The notes below the pieces were generated by a model that searched no databases, was not told the DNA's origin, and saw only the letters and a list, made by a program, of their open reading frames with translations. From positions 1,922,001 through 1,986,000 of the forward strand of contig NZ_BCUT01000001.1 of the NCBI RefSeq assembly GCF_001591365.1: 64,000 bases of DNA, read 5' to 3'. The DNA comes from Variovorax paradoxus NBRC 15149. Its GTDB lineage: Bacteria > Pseudomonadota > Gammaproteobacteria > Burkholderiales > Burkholderiaceae_C. Shown in pieces: positions 7,302 to 15,929 of this stretch. Numbering within the stretch: position 1 is the stretch's first letter; the number at the start of each line of letters is the position of its first letter. A program made the position numbers and the translations under genes.

Positions 7302-8660
7302 CTACTTCGCCTGCGCCGACACGCGCCAGACCACGTTGCCCACGTCGTCGGCCACCAGCAGCGCGCCGCTCTTGTCGAGCGCCACGCCCACCGGCCGGCC
7401 ATGCGCCTTCTCGTCGGCCGAGAGGAAGCCGGTCAGCACGTCGACCGGCGGCCCGCTCGGCTTGCCGCCGGAAAACGGCACGAACACCACCTTGTAGCCC
7501 GACTTGGGCTTGCGGTTCCAGGAGCCGTGCTCGCCGATGAAGGCGCCGCTTGCAAACTGGGGCGGCATGCCGCGGCCGTCCGAGAAGACCAGGCCCAGCG
7601 CCGCGACATGGGCGCCGAGCGCATAGTCGGGCGCGATGGCCTTGACCACCATCTCGGGGTTCTGCGGCGTGACGCGCGCATCCACCTTGCTGCCGTAGTA
7701 GCTCCAGGGCCAGCCGTAGAAGGCGCCGTCCTTCACCGAGCTCAGGTAGTCGGGCACCAGGTCGCTGCCGATCTCGTCGCGCTCGTTGACCACGGTCCAC
7801 AGCGCCTTGGTCTCGGGGTGCCAGGCCATGCCGTTGGGGTTGCGCAGGCCGCTTGCGAACAGGCGCTTTTCGCCGCTCTTCACGTCCACTTCCCAGATGG
7901 CGGCGCGGCCTTCTTCGGCGGCCAGCCCGTTCTCGCCGATGTTGCTGTTGGAGCCGACCGTGACGTAGAGCTTGGTGCCTTCGGCGTTGGCGATCACGTT
8001 CTTGGTCCAGTGGTGGTTGATGCCCGCGGGCAGCGGCGTGACCACCGTGGGCGCTGCGCTCGCCGAGGTCTGGCCCTCGGTGTAGGGCACCTTGACGAGC
8101 GCGTCCGCGTTGGCGATGAACAGCTCGTTGCCCACCAGCGCCATGCCGAAGGGCGAACTCAGGTTCGACAGGAACACCTGGCGCACCTCGGCCGCGCCGT
8201 CTCCGTCGGCATCGCGCAGCAGCGTGATCCGGTTGGCGCTGGGCACGTTGGCCCCGGCGCGGCCCATGACCTTGCCCATGACCCAGTTGCGGACCTTGGC
8301 CATCGGGCCGCTGCCGCCGTCGCTGCTGCCTTCGGGCTTGGGCGGCTTGTTGCTTTCGGCCACCAGCACGTCGCCGTTGGGCAGCGTGTAGACCCAGCGC
8401 GGATGGTCCAGCCCGCGCGCCAGTGCGCTCACGCGCAGGCCCTGGGCGGGCTTGGGGGCGGCGGTGTCGGTCCAGCCGACCGCCTCGGCCACGTTCACGG
8501 TGGGAATCAGCGTCTTGTTGGGTTCGGCCAGTTGCGGGCGTGGCCCGATGGTGGCCTCGGGCGCCACCTTGGCGGTTTCGCCGCAGCCGGCCAGCGCCAG
8601 CGCTGCAGCCACGGCGGCCGTCCAGGCCAGCGGGGAAATGGCGATGCTCGGTACCTTCAT
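7302..8660 (-). CDS. PQQ-dependent sugar dehydrogenase (L-sorbosone dehydrogenase type) lipoprotein
   Basis: This 452-residue protein has a lipoprotein signal with lipobox LAGC near residue 26 and a beta-propeller of the glucose/sorbosone dehydrogenase family: [53 protein letters not shown] and GEHGSWNR. Family members bind PQQ and oxidise aldoses or sorbosone in the periplasm; PQQ binding is inferred from the family. Related propellers also occur as soluble proteins without proven activity. It is convergent with the truncated GNAT gene and stands alone. Confidence 0.88.
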   Translation of the reverse strand: MKVPSIAISPLAWTAAVAAALALAGCGETAKVAPEATIGPRPQLAEPNKTLIPTVNVAEAVGWTDTAAPKPAQGLRVSALARGLDHPRWVYTLPNGDVLVAESNKPPKPEGSSDGGSGPMAKVRNWVMGKVMGRAGANVPSANRITLLRDADGDGAAEVRQVFLSNLSSPFGMALVGNELFIANADALVKVPYTEGQTSASAAPTVVTPLPAGINHHWTKNVIANAEGTKLYVTVGSNSNIGENGLAAEEGRAAIWEVDVKSGEKRLFASGLRNPNGMAWHPETKALWTVVNERDEIGSDLVPDYLSSVKDGAFYGWPWSYYGSKVDARVTPQNPEMVVKAIAPDYALGAHVAALGLVFSDGRGMPPQFASGAFIGEHGSWNRKPKSGYKVVFVPFSGGKPSGPPVDVLTGFLSADEKAHGRPVGVALDKSGALLVADDVGNVVWRVSAQAK

Positions 8661-8819
8661 TCGCGCTCCTTGGTTGCTGCGGCGCGGAGGCCGCCCTTTT
8701 CCTTTTTCAGCGTCGTTCCTTCGGCAAATCATGAGGACGGCGCCGGCATGGGCTGTCGGCCATGGGCGCTTTTTGGCGTGGGCGCACCCCATTCGCGCAT
8801 CGCCGCTACCATCGGCCGC

Positions 8820-9569
8820 ATGACCGACGACCTGTTCCGCGCCGACGCCTACCTGCGCGCCTGCGAAGCCCGCATCCTGCGCATCGACGATACCGGCATC
8901 GTGCTGGACCGCACGGTGTTCTATCCGCTGGGCGGCGGGCAGGCCGGCGACACCGGTGTACTGGCCTTGGCCGACGGGCGCGAGCTGGCCATTGCCGACA
9001 CGCGCAAGGCAAAGAACGAGGAAGGCCAGCCCACGCAGGAAGTCGTCCACGTGCCCGCGCCCGGCCAGGCCGAACTGCTCGCCGCGCTCGAGCCCGGCGC
9101 CGCCGTGACCGCCCGCCTCGACTGGGAGCGCCGCCACCGGCTGATGCGCTTCCACACCGCGAGCCATCTGCTGTGCCACCTGGTGCCCGTGCCGGTGAAC
9201 GGCTGCTCGATCACGCCCGACTACGCGCGCATCGACTTCCACATGACCGATCCGCTCGACAAGGAAGCGCTGACGGCCGGCCTTGCGCGGCTGGTGGAAG
9301 CCGCGCATCCGCTGACCGTGGGCGCCATCACCGACGAGGAGCTCGATGCCAACCCGGCGCTGGTCAAGAGCATGAGCGTGCAGCCGCCGCGCGGCACGGG
9401 CACGGTGCGCACCATCCGCATCGGCGGCGAGGGCGAGGCGCAGATCGACTTCCAGCCCTGCGGCGGCACGCATGTTGCAAACACCGCCGAGATCGGCGCC
9501 GTGATGGTCACCAAGATCGAGAAAAAGAGCGCCAACAGCCGCCGCGTGGTGCTGGGCTGGGCCGCCTGA
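8820..9569 (+). CDS. AlaX-type alanyl-tRNA editing protein
   Basis: This 249-residue protein matches the editing domain of alanyl-tRNA synthetase: an N-terminal [16 protein letters not shown] segment, zinc ligands H112 and H116 in FHTASHLL, and C214/H218 in CGGTHV. AlaX proteins hydrolyse Ser- or Gly-mischarged tRNA-Ala in trans. Size fits the longer AlaX type with a beta-barrel N-terminal half. The ATG at 8820 is preferred because it begins the conserved domain; the frame is open far upstream only because of base composition. It stands alone upstream of dsbD. Confidence 0.93.
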   Translation: MTDDLFRADAYLRACEARILRIDDTGIVLDRTVFYPLGGGQAGDTGVLALADGRELAIADTRKAKNEEGQPTQEVVHVPAPGQAELLAALEPGAAVTARLDWERRHRLMRFHTASHLLCHLVPVPVNGCSITPDYARIDFHMTDPLDKEALTAGLARLVEAAHPLTVGAITDEELDANPALVKSMSVQPPRGTGTVRTIRIGGEGEAQIDFQPCGGTHVANTAEIGAVMVTKIEKKSANSRRVVLGWAA

Positions 9570-9620
9570 GCCGCCGCAACCCTCGGAACTTCGCACCACT
9601 CCCCTGCTCCGACTGACGGC

Positions 9621-11831
9621 ATGATCTTTTCCCGCTTTCACATCGCTACGTTTCTGGTAGCAGCCGCCGCAGCCTGCATGCCGGCTGCGGCCCAATTGGC
9701 ATCCAGGCCGGGCGCGGTGGTCACCACCCCTCACGTGCGCGCCGAACTGGTGGCGCATGCGCCCGAAGGCGTTGCGCCGGGCGCACCGGTCTGGGTCGGC
9801 CTGCAGATCACCCACCAGCCCGAGTGGCACACCTACTGGAAGAACGCCGGCGATTCGGGCCTGCCCACCGAGCTGAACTGGACGCTGCCGAGCGGCGTGG
9901 CGGCCGGCGAGATCGCCTGGCCGGTGCCGCGCAAGATCCCGGTCGGCAACCTCGCCAACTACGGCTATGAAGGCACGGTGCTGCTGCCGGTGCCGCTCGA
10001 GGTGTCGAGCAACTTCAAGCCGCCGCTGGCGCTGGGCGCCGGCGCCTCGGCGCTCGACGTTCGGCTCAAGGCCAGCTGGCTGGTGTGCCGCAAGGAATGC
10101 ATTCCCGAGGAAGGCGAATTCACCCTGGCCCTGCCGCTGCAGGGCTCGACCGCGCTGCACAAGGCCGAGTTCGACGCGGCGCAGGCCGCGCAGCCACAGC
10201 CGCTGGCCAAGCCGGGCGCGGTCGAGGTCAGCGGCAACAACCTGCAGGTGCGCCTCGATGGCCTGCCCGCCTCGGCCCGCGGCAAGACCCTGGGCTTCTT
10301 CCCCGAAACGCCCGAGCTGATCCGCACCGCCGCCGAATCGGGCAAGGACTGGACCCAGAACTGGCAAGGCGGCACCTGGACCGCCTCGCTGCCGCTGGCC
10401 GACCAGCGCAGCGCCAGCCCGACGACCCTGCCGCTGGTGGTGGCGCTGGCCGAGCCCGACCGGCAGCCGGGCCAGCCCGTCGCCTGGCGCACCGAGGCGC
10501 CCGTCAGCGGCAACTGGCCGGCCGCGGCGCCGCGCGCGGAGGTCTCGCCCGCGCTGCAGGCGGCCCTGGCCGCCAATGCGGCCGCCGCGCCTTCGTCGCC
10601 TTCTTCGGAGCTGCCGCCGCAACCCACGGTCACGCTGATGGCCGCGCTGCTCGGCGCGCTGCTCGGCGGACTGCTGCTGAACCTCATGCCCTGCGTCTTC
10701 CCGATCCTGGCGATCAAGGTGCTGGGCTTCGCGCGGCAGGCCGGCAACCACAGCGCGCACCGCACCGCGGGCCTGGCCTACACCGCCGGCGTGATGCTCT
10801 CGGTGCTTGCGCTGGGCGGCGCCATGCTGGCGCTGCGCGCGGCCGGCGCCCAGCTCGGCTGGGGCTTCCAGCTGCAATCGCCGGCCGTGGTGGCGGCGCT
10901 GGCGGCGCTGTTCACGCTGATCGGGCTCAACCTCGCGGGCCTGTTCGAATTCGGCCGCGCCGCGCCCCTGTCGCTGTGCTCGGCGCAGGCCCGGCATCCG
11001 ATTGCCAACGACTTTCTTTCGGGCGTGCTGGCGGTGGTGATCGCTTCGCCCTGCACCGCGCCGTTCATGGGCGTTTCGCTCGGCTTTGCCATCGGGCTTC
11101 CGGCGACCCAGGCGCTGCTGCTGTTCGCCGCGCTGGGCCTGGGCCTGGCGCTGCCGTACCTGGTGGCGGGCTTCATTCCGGCCGTGGCGCTGCTGCTGCC
11201 CAAGCCCGGCCCCTGGATGAACACGCTGCGCCGGCTGCTGGCGTTCCCGATGTTCGCCACCGTGGCCTGGCTGGTCTGGGTGCTGGGCCAGCAAAGCGGC
11301 ATCGATGGCGCAGGCACCCTGCTCGCGCTGCTGGTGTGCATGGCCGCCATCGTCTGGGCGCTGACGCTGCGCGGCCGCACGCGGCTGGTGATTGCCACGC
11401 TGATGGTCGCATTCACCGCGGTGCTGGCCGCCGCCATCGGGCGCAACGTGCTGCAGACGGTGGAGCCGGCCAGGATGGCGGCCACCGCGGGGCAGCGCTG
11501 GCAGCCCTGGTCGGCCGAGCGCGTGGCCGAGCTCACGGGCGCCGGGCAGCCGGTGTTCATCGACTTCACGGCCGCCTGGTGCGTGACCTGCCAGTACAAC
11601 AAGAAGGCCACCCTGGCGGATGCCGAGGTGCTGGCCGATTTCGACCGCAGGAAGGTCGCGATGCTGCGCGCCGACTGGACGCGCCGCGACCCGGCCATCA
11701 CCGCCGCGCTGACCGCGCTCGGCCGCAGCGGCGTGCCGCTGTACGTGCTGCAGGCGCCCGGCAAGGCGCCGGTCGTGCTGACCGAGATCCTGGGCAAGGA
11801 CGAGGTGCGCGCCGCGCTTGCCGCGCTTTGA
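9621..11831 (+). CDS. dsbD: DsbD-family thiol:disulfide interchange protein
   Basis: The 736-residue protein has a signal peptide, a long periplasmic N-terminal region, a membrane DsbD core with eight or so helices containing the conserved cysteines in [12 protein letters not shown] (about 357) and SPCTAPFMG (about 476), and a C-terminal thioredoxin domain with AWCVTC (about 653-658). Proteins of this type carry electrons from cytoplasmic thioredoxin to periplasmic partners. The N-terminal region, with [14 protein letters not shown], matches the ScsB/DsbD-related type rather than the short E. coli alpha domain. The periplasmic redoxin gene 93 bases downstream is a plausible partner. Confidence 0.92.
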   Translation: MIFSRFHIATFLVAAAAACMPAAAQLASRPGAVVTTPHVRAELVAHAPEGVAPGAPVWVGLQITHQPEWHTYWKNAGDSGLPTELNWTLPSGVAAGEIAWPVPRKIPVGNLANYGYEGTVLLPVPLEVSSNFKPPLALGAGASALDVRLKASWLVCRKECIPEEGEFTLALPLQGSTALHKAEFDAAQAAQPQPLAKPGAVEVSGNNLQVRLDGLPASARGKTLGFFPETPELIRTAAESGKDWTQNWQGGTWTASLPLADQRSASPTTLPLVVALAEPDRQPGQPVAWRTEAPVSGNWPAAAPRAEVSPALQAALAANAAAAPSSPSSELPPQPTVTLMAALLGALLGGLLLNLMPCVFPILAIKVLGFARQAGNHSAHRTAGLAYTAGVMLSVLALGGAMLALRAAGAQLGWGFQLQSPAVVAALAALFTLIGLNLAGLFEFGRAAPLSLCSAQARHPIANDFLSGVLAVVIASPCTAPFMGVSLGFAIGLPATQALLLFAALGLGLALPYLVAGFIPAVALLLPKPGPWMNTLRRLLAFPMFATVAWLVWVLGQQSGIDGAGTLLALLVCMAAIVWALTLRGRTRLVIATLMVAFTAVLAAAIGRNVLQTVEPARMAATAGQRWQPWSAERVAELTGAGQPVFIDFTAAWCVTCQYNKKATLADAEVLADFDRRKVAMLRADWTRRDPAITAALTALGRSGVPLYVLQAPGKAPVVLTEILGKDEVRAALAAL

Positions 11832-11924
11832 CCCCCGGCGTGACATGGGTTGTCACATGCACATGAGCAAAGCGCTCTAAGCTGTCGCCGTTGTTCGTTT
11901 TTTCTTTTGGAGTTCAAGCTGGCC

Positions 11925-12617
11925 ATGTCACTTTCGCCATCGTCCGACTCGCGTTCCATTCGTGCCGCGCGCCATGCCCGTGCGGCCCTCAGCCGCGCCT
12001 CGCGCCGCGCCGTGGTGGCGGCCGCCGTGGCACTGGGCGCCACCTTCCTGATGGGCAACAATGCCTTCGCCGCGCCCGCCGTGGGCCAGCAGGCGCCCGA
12101 CTTCGTTGCGGTGGACACCAGCGGCGCCAAGCACAAGCTGTCCGACTTTGCCGGCAAGTTCGTGGTGCTCGAGTGGACCAACCCGGGCTGCCCCTTCGTG
12201 CGCAAGCACTACAACAGCGGCAACATGCCCGCCACGCAGAAGGCCGCCACGGCCCAGGGCGTGGTCTGGCTGTCGGTCAATTCCACCGAGCGCGCGGCCA
12301 GCGACTACCTGCAGCCCGCCGCGCTCGACGCCTGGATGAAGTCGCAGAAGGCCGCGCCCACCGCAGTGCTGATGGACGAGGACGGCGTGATCGGCCAGGC
12401 CTACGGCGCGCGCACCACGCCCCACATCTTCATCATCGATCCCAAGGGCATGCTGGTGTATGCGGGCGGCATCGACAGCATCGCCTCGGCGCGGCCCGAC
12501 GACATCAAGACCGCGACCAACTACGTGAACCAGGCGCTCGGCGAAGCCTTCGGCGGCAAGCCGATCTCGACCGCCTCCACGCGGCCCTACGGCTGCTCGG
12601 TGAAGTACAAGAGCTGA
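11925..12617 (+). CDS. Periplasmic thioredoxin-like / AhpC-TSA family protein
   Basis: The 230-residue protein has an arginine-rich N-terminus and hydrophobic segment (about 29-50) that look like an export signal ending in NAFAAPA, then a redoxin domain: VGQQAPDFVAVDTSGAKHKLSDFAGKFVVLEW. The active-site segment is NPGCPFVRKHY with a single cysteine (C89), so it is not a CxxC thioredoxin. Family members act as peroxidases or redox chaperones. The ATG at 11925 begins the signal; earlier in-frame starts would lack a sensible signal. It follows dsbD on the same strand and may receive electrons from it, by inference. Confidence 0.88.
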   Translation: MSLSPSSDSRSIRAARHARAALSRASRRAVVAAAVALGATFLMGNNAFAAPAVGQQAPDFVAVDTSGAKHKLSDFAGKFVVLEWTNPGCPFVRKHYNSGNMPATQKAATAQGVVWLSVNSTERAASDYLQPAALDAWMKSQKAAPTAVLMDEDGVIGQAYGARTTPHIFIIDPKGMLVYAGGIDSIASARPDDIKTATNYVNQALGEAFGGKPISTASTRPYGCSVKYKS

Positions 12618-12722
12618 CGAAGCCCCACGGGCAGTGACAGGTACCTGACTCGCGCGGTCAGGCGGTGGTCGGGAACCCCGGCCTACCCTCGGACGAACGA
12701 CATCGCCCAAGGGGACAACCAG

Positions 12723-14087
12723 ATGAATCCTGCGCAATCCGCCGCGCAACCATCGGCTGCGGCCGCCGCCCGCACCGCGCCAGGCACCGCTTCTTCCAGC
12801 GCTTCCTCCTCCTCGAAATTCGCCACCGTGCTGCGCGTGACGGGCGGCAATTTCATGGAGATGTTCGACTTCTTCCTGTTCGGCTTCTACGCCACGCAGA
12901 TCTCGAAGGCCTTCTTCCCGGCGGGCAACGAATTCGCCTCGCTGATGCTGACCTTCATGACCTTCGGCGCGGGCTTCCTGATGCGGCCGCTGGGCGCGAT
13001 CTTCCTGGGCGCCTACGTCGACCGCGTGGGCCGCCGCAAGGGCCTGATCGCCACGCTCGCGCTGATGGCGGTGGGCACGCTGCTCATCGCCTGCGTACCG
13101 AGCTACGCCACCATCGGCTTCGCGGCGCCGCTCCTGGTGCTGGTCGGGCGGCTGCTGCAGGGCTTCTCGGCCGGCGTGGAGCTCGGCGGCGTCTCGGTCT
13201 ACCTGTCGGAGATGGCCACGCCGGGGCGCAAGGGCTTCTACGTGAGCTGGCAGTCGGCCAGCCAGCAGGTGGCGATCATCGTGGCGGCCGCACTCGGCTA
13301 CTGGCTCAACGTGACGTTCAGCCCGCAGGAGATCGGCGACTTCTACTGGCGCATTCCGTTCTTCGTCGGCTGCCTGATCGTGCCGGTGCTGTTCATCATC
13401 CGCCGCTCGCTGCAGGAGACCGAGGAGTTCATGGCGCGCAAGCACCGGCCCGACGCGCGCGAGATCTTCCAGTCGATGGTGGCCAACTGGGGCCTCGTCG
13501 TGGCCGGGATGATGCTGGTGTCGATGACCACCGTGTCGTTCTACCTGATCACGGTCTACACGCCCACCTTCGGCAAGTCGGTGCTGCACCTGAGCACGAC
13601 CGACGCGCTGGTCGTCACGCTGTGCGTGGCCATCTCCAACTTCATCTGGCTGCCGGTCATGGGCGCGCTGTCCGACCGCGTGGGCCGCAAGCCGCTGCTG
13701 ATTCTCTTCACGGTGCTGACCGTCCTCACCGCCTACCCCTCGCTCAAGTGGCTGGTCGGCGCGCCGAGCTTCGGGCGCATGCTCGAAGTGGAGCTGTGGC
13801 TGTCGTTCCTCTACGCGAGCTACAACGGCGCGATGGTGGTGGCGCTCACCGAGGTGATGCCGGTCAATGTACGCACCGCCGGCTTCTCGCTGGCCTACAG
13901 CCTCGCGACGGCGCTGTTCGGCGGCTTCACGCCCGCCATTGCCACCGGCCTGATCGAGATGACCGGCGACAAGGGCGCCCCGGGCCTGTGGATGACGGCC
14001 GCCGCCGCCTGCGGGCTGGTGGCGACGCTGGTGCTCTATCGGCGCAACGTGGACCCGGCGGATTCGGTGCGGGTGCCGGTGGTCTGA
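12723..14087 (+). CDS. MFS transporter, citrate/tricarballylate:proton symporter type
   Basis: The 454-residue protein has about 12 membrane helices and the metabolite:H+ symporter signatures: [19 protein letters not shown] in the first helix, [14 protein letters not shown] in loop 2-3, and [30 protein letters not shown]. These resemble CitA and TcuC, which import citrate or tricarballylate. A Ser/Ala-rich N-terminal extension of about 35 residues precedes the first helix. No tcuR/A/B or citrate genes are beside it, so the substrate stays open. The upstream gap has a CCTGAC/GTCAGG inverted repeat at about 12645-12663, which could be an operator. Confidence 0.9.
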   Translation: MNPAQSAAQPSAAAAARTAPGTASSSASSSSKFATVLRVTGGNFMEMFDFFLFGFYATQISKAFFPAGNEFASLMLTFMTFGAGFLMRPLGAIFLGAYVDRVGRRKGLIATLALMAVGTLLIACVPSYATIGFAAPLLVLVGRLLQGFSAGVELGGVSVYLSEMATPGRKGFYVSWQSASQQVAIIVAAALGYWLNVTFSPQEIGDFYWRIPFFVGCLIVPVLFIIRRSLQETEEFMARKHRPDAREIFQSMVANWGLVVAGMMLVSMTTVSFYLITVYTPTFGKSVLHLSTTDALVVTLCVAISNFIWLPVMGALSDRVGRKPLLILFTVLTVLTAYPSLKWLVGAPSFGRMLEVELWLSFLYASYNGAMVVALTEVMPVNVRTAGFSLAYSLATALFGGFTPAIATGLIEMTGDKGAPGLWMTAAAACGLVATLVLYRRNVDPADSVRVPVV

Positions 14088-14111
14088 ATTCTGGTTCTTG
14101 CGCGCTTGTCG

Positions 14112-14368
14112 GTTCAGGGCGCGCTCCCGCCGACGGGGTACCTTGCTCCGCGAATGTCCTCCGGCCTGCGGCCTCCCCCTTGATTTCGCTGCGCAAGGCA
14201 CCCCATCGACGGGAGCGTTATGCGCAGCGGTCGTTGATCAGCGAAGCACAACGAGCGTGCCCAAGTGCACAGGACATCGGGTGCTCCCCGCAGCGAAATA
14301 AAGGAGGAGCCGAAGGCGGGGGACATTCGCGGAGGGGAGTACCCGGTGGCCTGTGTACGCGCCCTGAA
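14112..14368. repeat. Paired inverted-hairpin repeat, copy B (reverse orientation)
   Basis: A second copy of the 260-bp element at 2920, in opposite orientation. It begins 24 bases after the symporter stop with GTTCAGGGCGCG and ends with CGCGCCCTGAA at 14358-14368, so one terminal base has changed. Arm b is 14135-14204 (identical in length and nearly in sequence to the copy A arm) and arm a is 14279-14344. The central spacer is also recognisably homologous (for example GATGYCCTGTGCAC and GGGCACGCT, read in copy A orientation). It lies between the symporter and hemE, both on +. Confidence 0.85.
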
Positions 14369-14443
14369 GGACAGCCCGAACAAGAGCGCCCAAACAAGCA
14401 GCCCAGCAAAAGCAAAGCCCACGCCCCCTGCGACAATCGGGGC

Positions 14444-15556
14444 ATGCCCTTCGCCCCCTTGCAAAACGACACTTTCCTGCGGGCCTGCTGGCGCCAGGCC
14501 ACCGACCACACGCCCGTCTGGCTCATGCGCCAGGCCGGACGCTACCTGCCCGAGTACGTGGCCACCCGCGCCAAGGCCGGCAGCTTCATGGGGCTGGCGA
14601 CCAACGTCGACTACGCCACCGAAGTCACGCTGCAGCCGCTCGAGCGCTATCCGCTCGATGCCGCCATCCTGTTCTCCGACATCCTCACCGTGCCCGACGC
14701 CATGGGCCTGGGCCTTTCGTTCGAGGCCGGCGAAGGCCCGCGTTTTGCACGCCCGGTGCAGGACGAAGTGGCCGTCGCGGCGCTCGAGGTGCCCGACATG
14801 GCCAAGCTGCGCTACGTGTTCGACGCCGTGGCGTCGATCCGCAAGGCGCTGGCCGGCCGCGTGCCGCTGATCGGCTTTTCGGGCAGCCCCTGGACACTGG
14901 CCTGCTACATGGTGGAAGGCGCCGGCTCGAGCGACTACCGCCTCGTCAAGAGCATGCTCTACAGCCGCCCCGACCTGATGCACCGCCTGCTCGCGGTCAA
15001 TGCCGATTCGGTGGCCACCTATCTCAATGCGCAGATCGACGCCGGCGCGCAGGCCGTGATGGTGTTCGACAGCTGGGGCGGCGTGCTGGCCGACGGCGCC
15101 TTCCAGGAATTCAGCCTCGCCTACACGGCGCGCGTGCTGGCCGGCCTCAAGCGCAACGGCGCCGACGGCCAGCCCGTGCCGCGCATCGTCTTCACCAAGG
15201 GCGGGGGCCTGTGGCTCGAAGCCATGCGCGAACTCGACTGCGAGGTGCTCGGCGTCGACTGGACCGTGAACCTCTCGGCCGCGCGCCGGCTGGTCGGCGA
15301 AGGCACCGACGGCAAGGCAAAGGCGCTGCAGGGCAACATCGACCCCAACGTGCTGTTCGCACCGCCCGCGCAGATCGAGGCCGAGGTGGCGAAGGTGCTG
15401 CAGGCCTTCGGCCAGCCGCATGCCGATGCCGCTTCCAAGGGCCCGACCCACATCTTCAACCTGGGCCATGGCATCAGCCAGTTCACGCCACCGGACCACG
15501 TGGCGGCCCTGGTGCAGGCGGTGCACGCACAATCGCGCGCCTTGCGCAAAGGTTAA
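14444..15556 (+). CDS. hemE: Uroporphyrinogen decarboxylase
   Basis: This 370-residue enzyme matches HemE along its full length. It has the substrate-arginine motif [13 protein letters not shown] at about 22-34, [14 protein letters not shown] with the catalytic Asp (about 81-94), [15 protein letters not shown] and the C-terminal FNLGHGI. HemE removes four acetate carboxyls from uroporphyrinogen III to give coproporphyrinogen III in haem synthesis. The ATG at 14444 gives the standard N-terminus. It is followed by an AT-rich intergenic region and priA. Confidence 0.98.
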   Translation: MPFAPLQNDTFLRACWRQATDHTPVWLMRQAGRYLPEYVATRAKAGSFMGLATNVDYATEVTLQPLERYPLDAAILFSDILTVPDAMGLGLSFEAGEGPRFARPVQDEVAVAALEVPDMAKLRYVFDAVASIRKALAGRVPLIGFSGSPWTLACYMVEGAGSSDYRLVKSMLYSRPDLMHRLLAVNADSVATYLNAQIDAGAQAVMVFDSWGGVLADGAFQEFSLAYTARVLAGLKRNGADGQPVPRIVFTKGGGLWLEAMRELDCEVLGVDWTVNLSAARRLVGEGTDGKAKALQGNIDPNVLFAPPAQIEAEVAKVLQAFGQPHADAASKGPTHIFNLGHGISQFTPPDHVAALVQAVHAQSRALRKG

Positions 15557-15929
15557 AAACGGTAAAAGAGCCGCCAGCCGCGCAGGGACGCGGCCGCGGC
15601 CCCAAAAATCGATTTCCCGGCGTTTGTCAAGCATAAAAACGGTGTAGGAACACCGACTTATGCACAAAACACGTGTTGCACTGCGCAAGATTATCTGTAG
15701 GCCTCCCCTCTTTGCTCCTAAACCAATAGCGACGCTAAGTTGTTGATTTATATAGAGATTGAACTTTGCTTTTTTTGAGGGCAATCCAGTCAGAGGCTTG
15801 ATTTTCAAGGCTCGCCGGCGTGTCGAGCCCGGTTGTCAACAAAGTTATCCACAGAAACTCTGGATGACCCCCAAAGCACTGGAAAATCAACGACTTAAGC
15901 GATCTTGTTCAAAGTCGCATTAACAAACC
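15557..15929. other. AT-rich intergenic region with consensus DnaA boxes (origin-like)
   Basis: This 373-bp gap is far richer in AT than its surroundings. It holds two full matches to the DnaA box TTATNCACA, at 15658-15666 (TTATGCACA) and 15845-15853 (TTATCCACA), plus a weaker TTATCTGTA near 15690. A nested inverted repeat spans 15631-15663: GCATAA and TTATGC enclose CGGTGT-AGGA-ACACCG. A perfect palindrome AACACGTGTT lies at 15668-15677, and a T/A-rich stretch at about 15735-15780 could unwind. A GCCGCG/CGCGGC stem at 15577-15594 just after hemE could be its weak terminator. No gene is seen. It could be a replication origin, or a DnaA-responsive promoter for priA. Confidence 0.55.

Noticed and set aside
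5454..9569. A 1371-codon open frame on + spanning several genes
   Set aside because: It is made of antisense LysR, out-of-frame dehydrogenase, the GNAT fragment, antisense dehydrogenase and AlaX. High GC removes stops; only the AlaX and GNAT parts are real.
7302..11846. A 1514-codon open frame on minus
   Set aside because: Only its last 452 codons (sorbosone-dehydrogenase-like) carry protein-family signals; the rest is antisense to alaX and dsbD and rich in Arg/Gln/His.
12645..12663. CCTGAC/GTCAGG inverted repeat as a terminator of the redoxin gene
   Set aside because: Stem is short and no T-run follows; mentioned only as a possible operator for the symporter.
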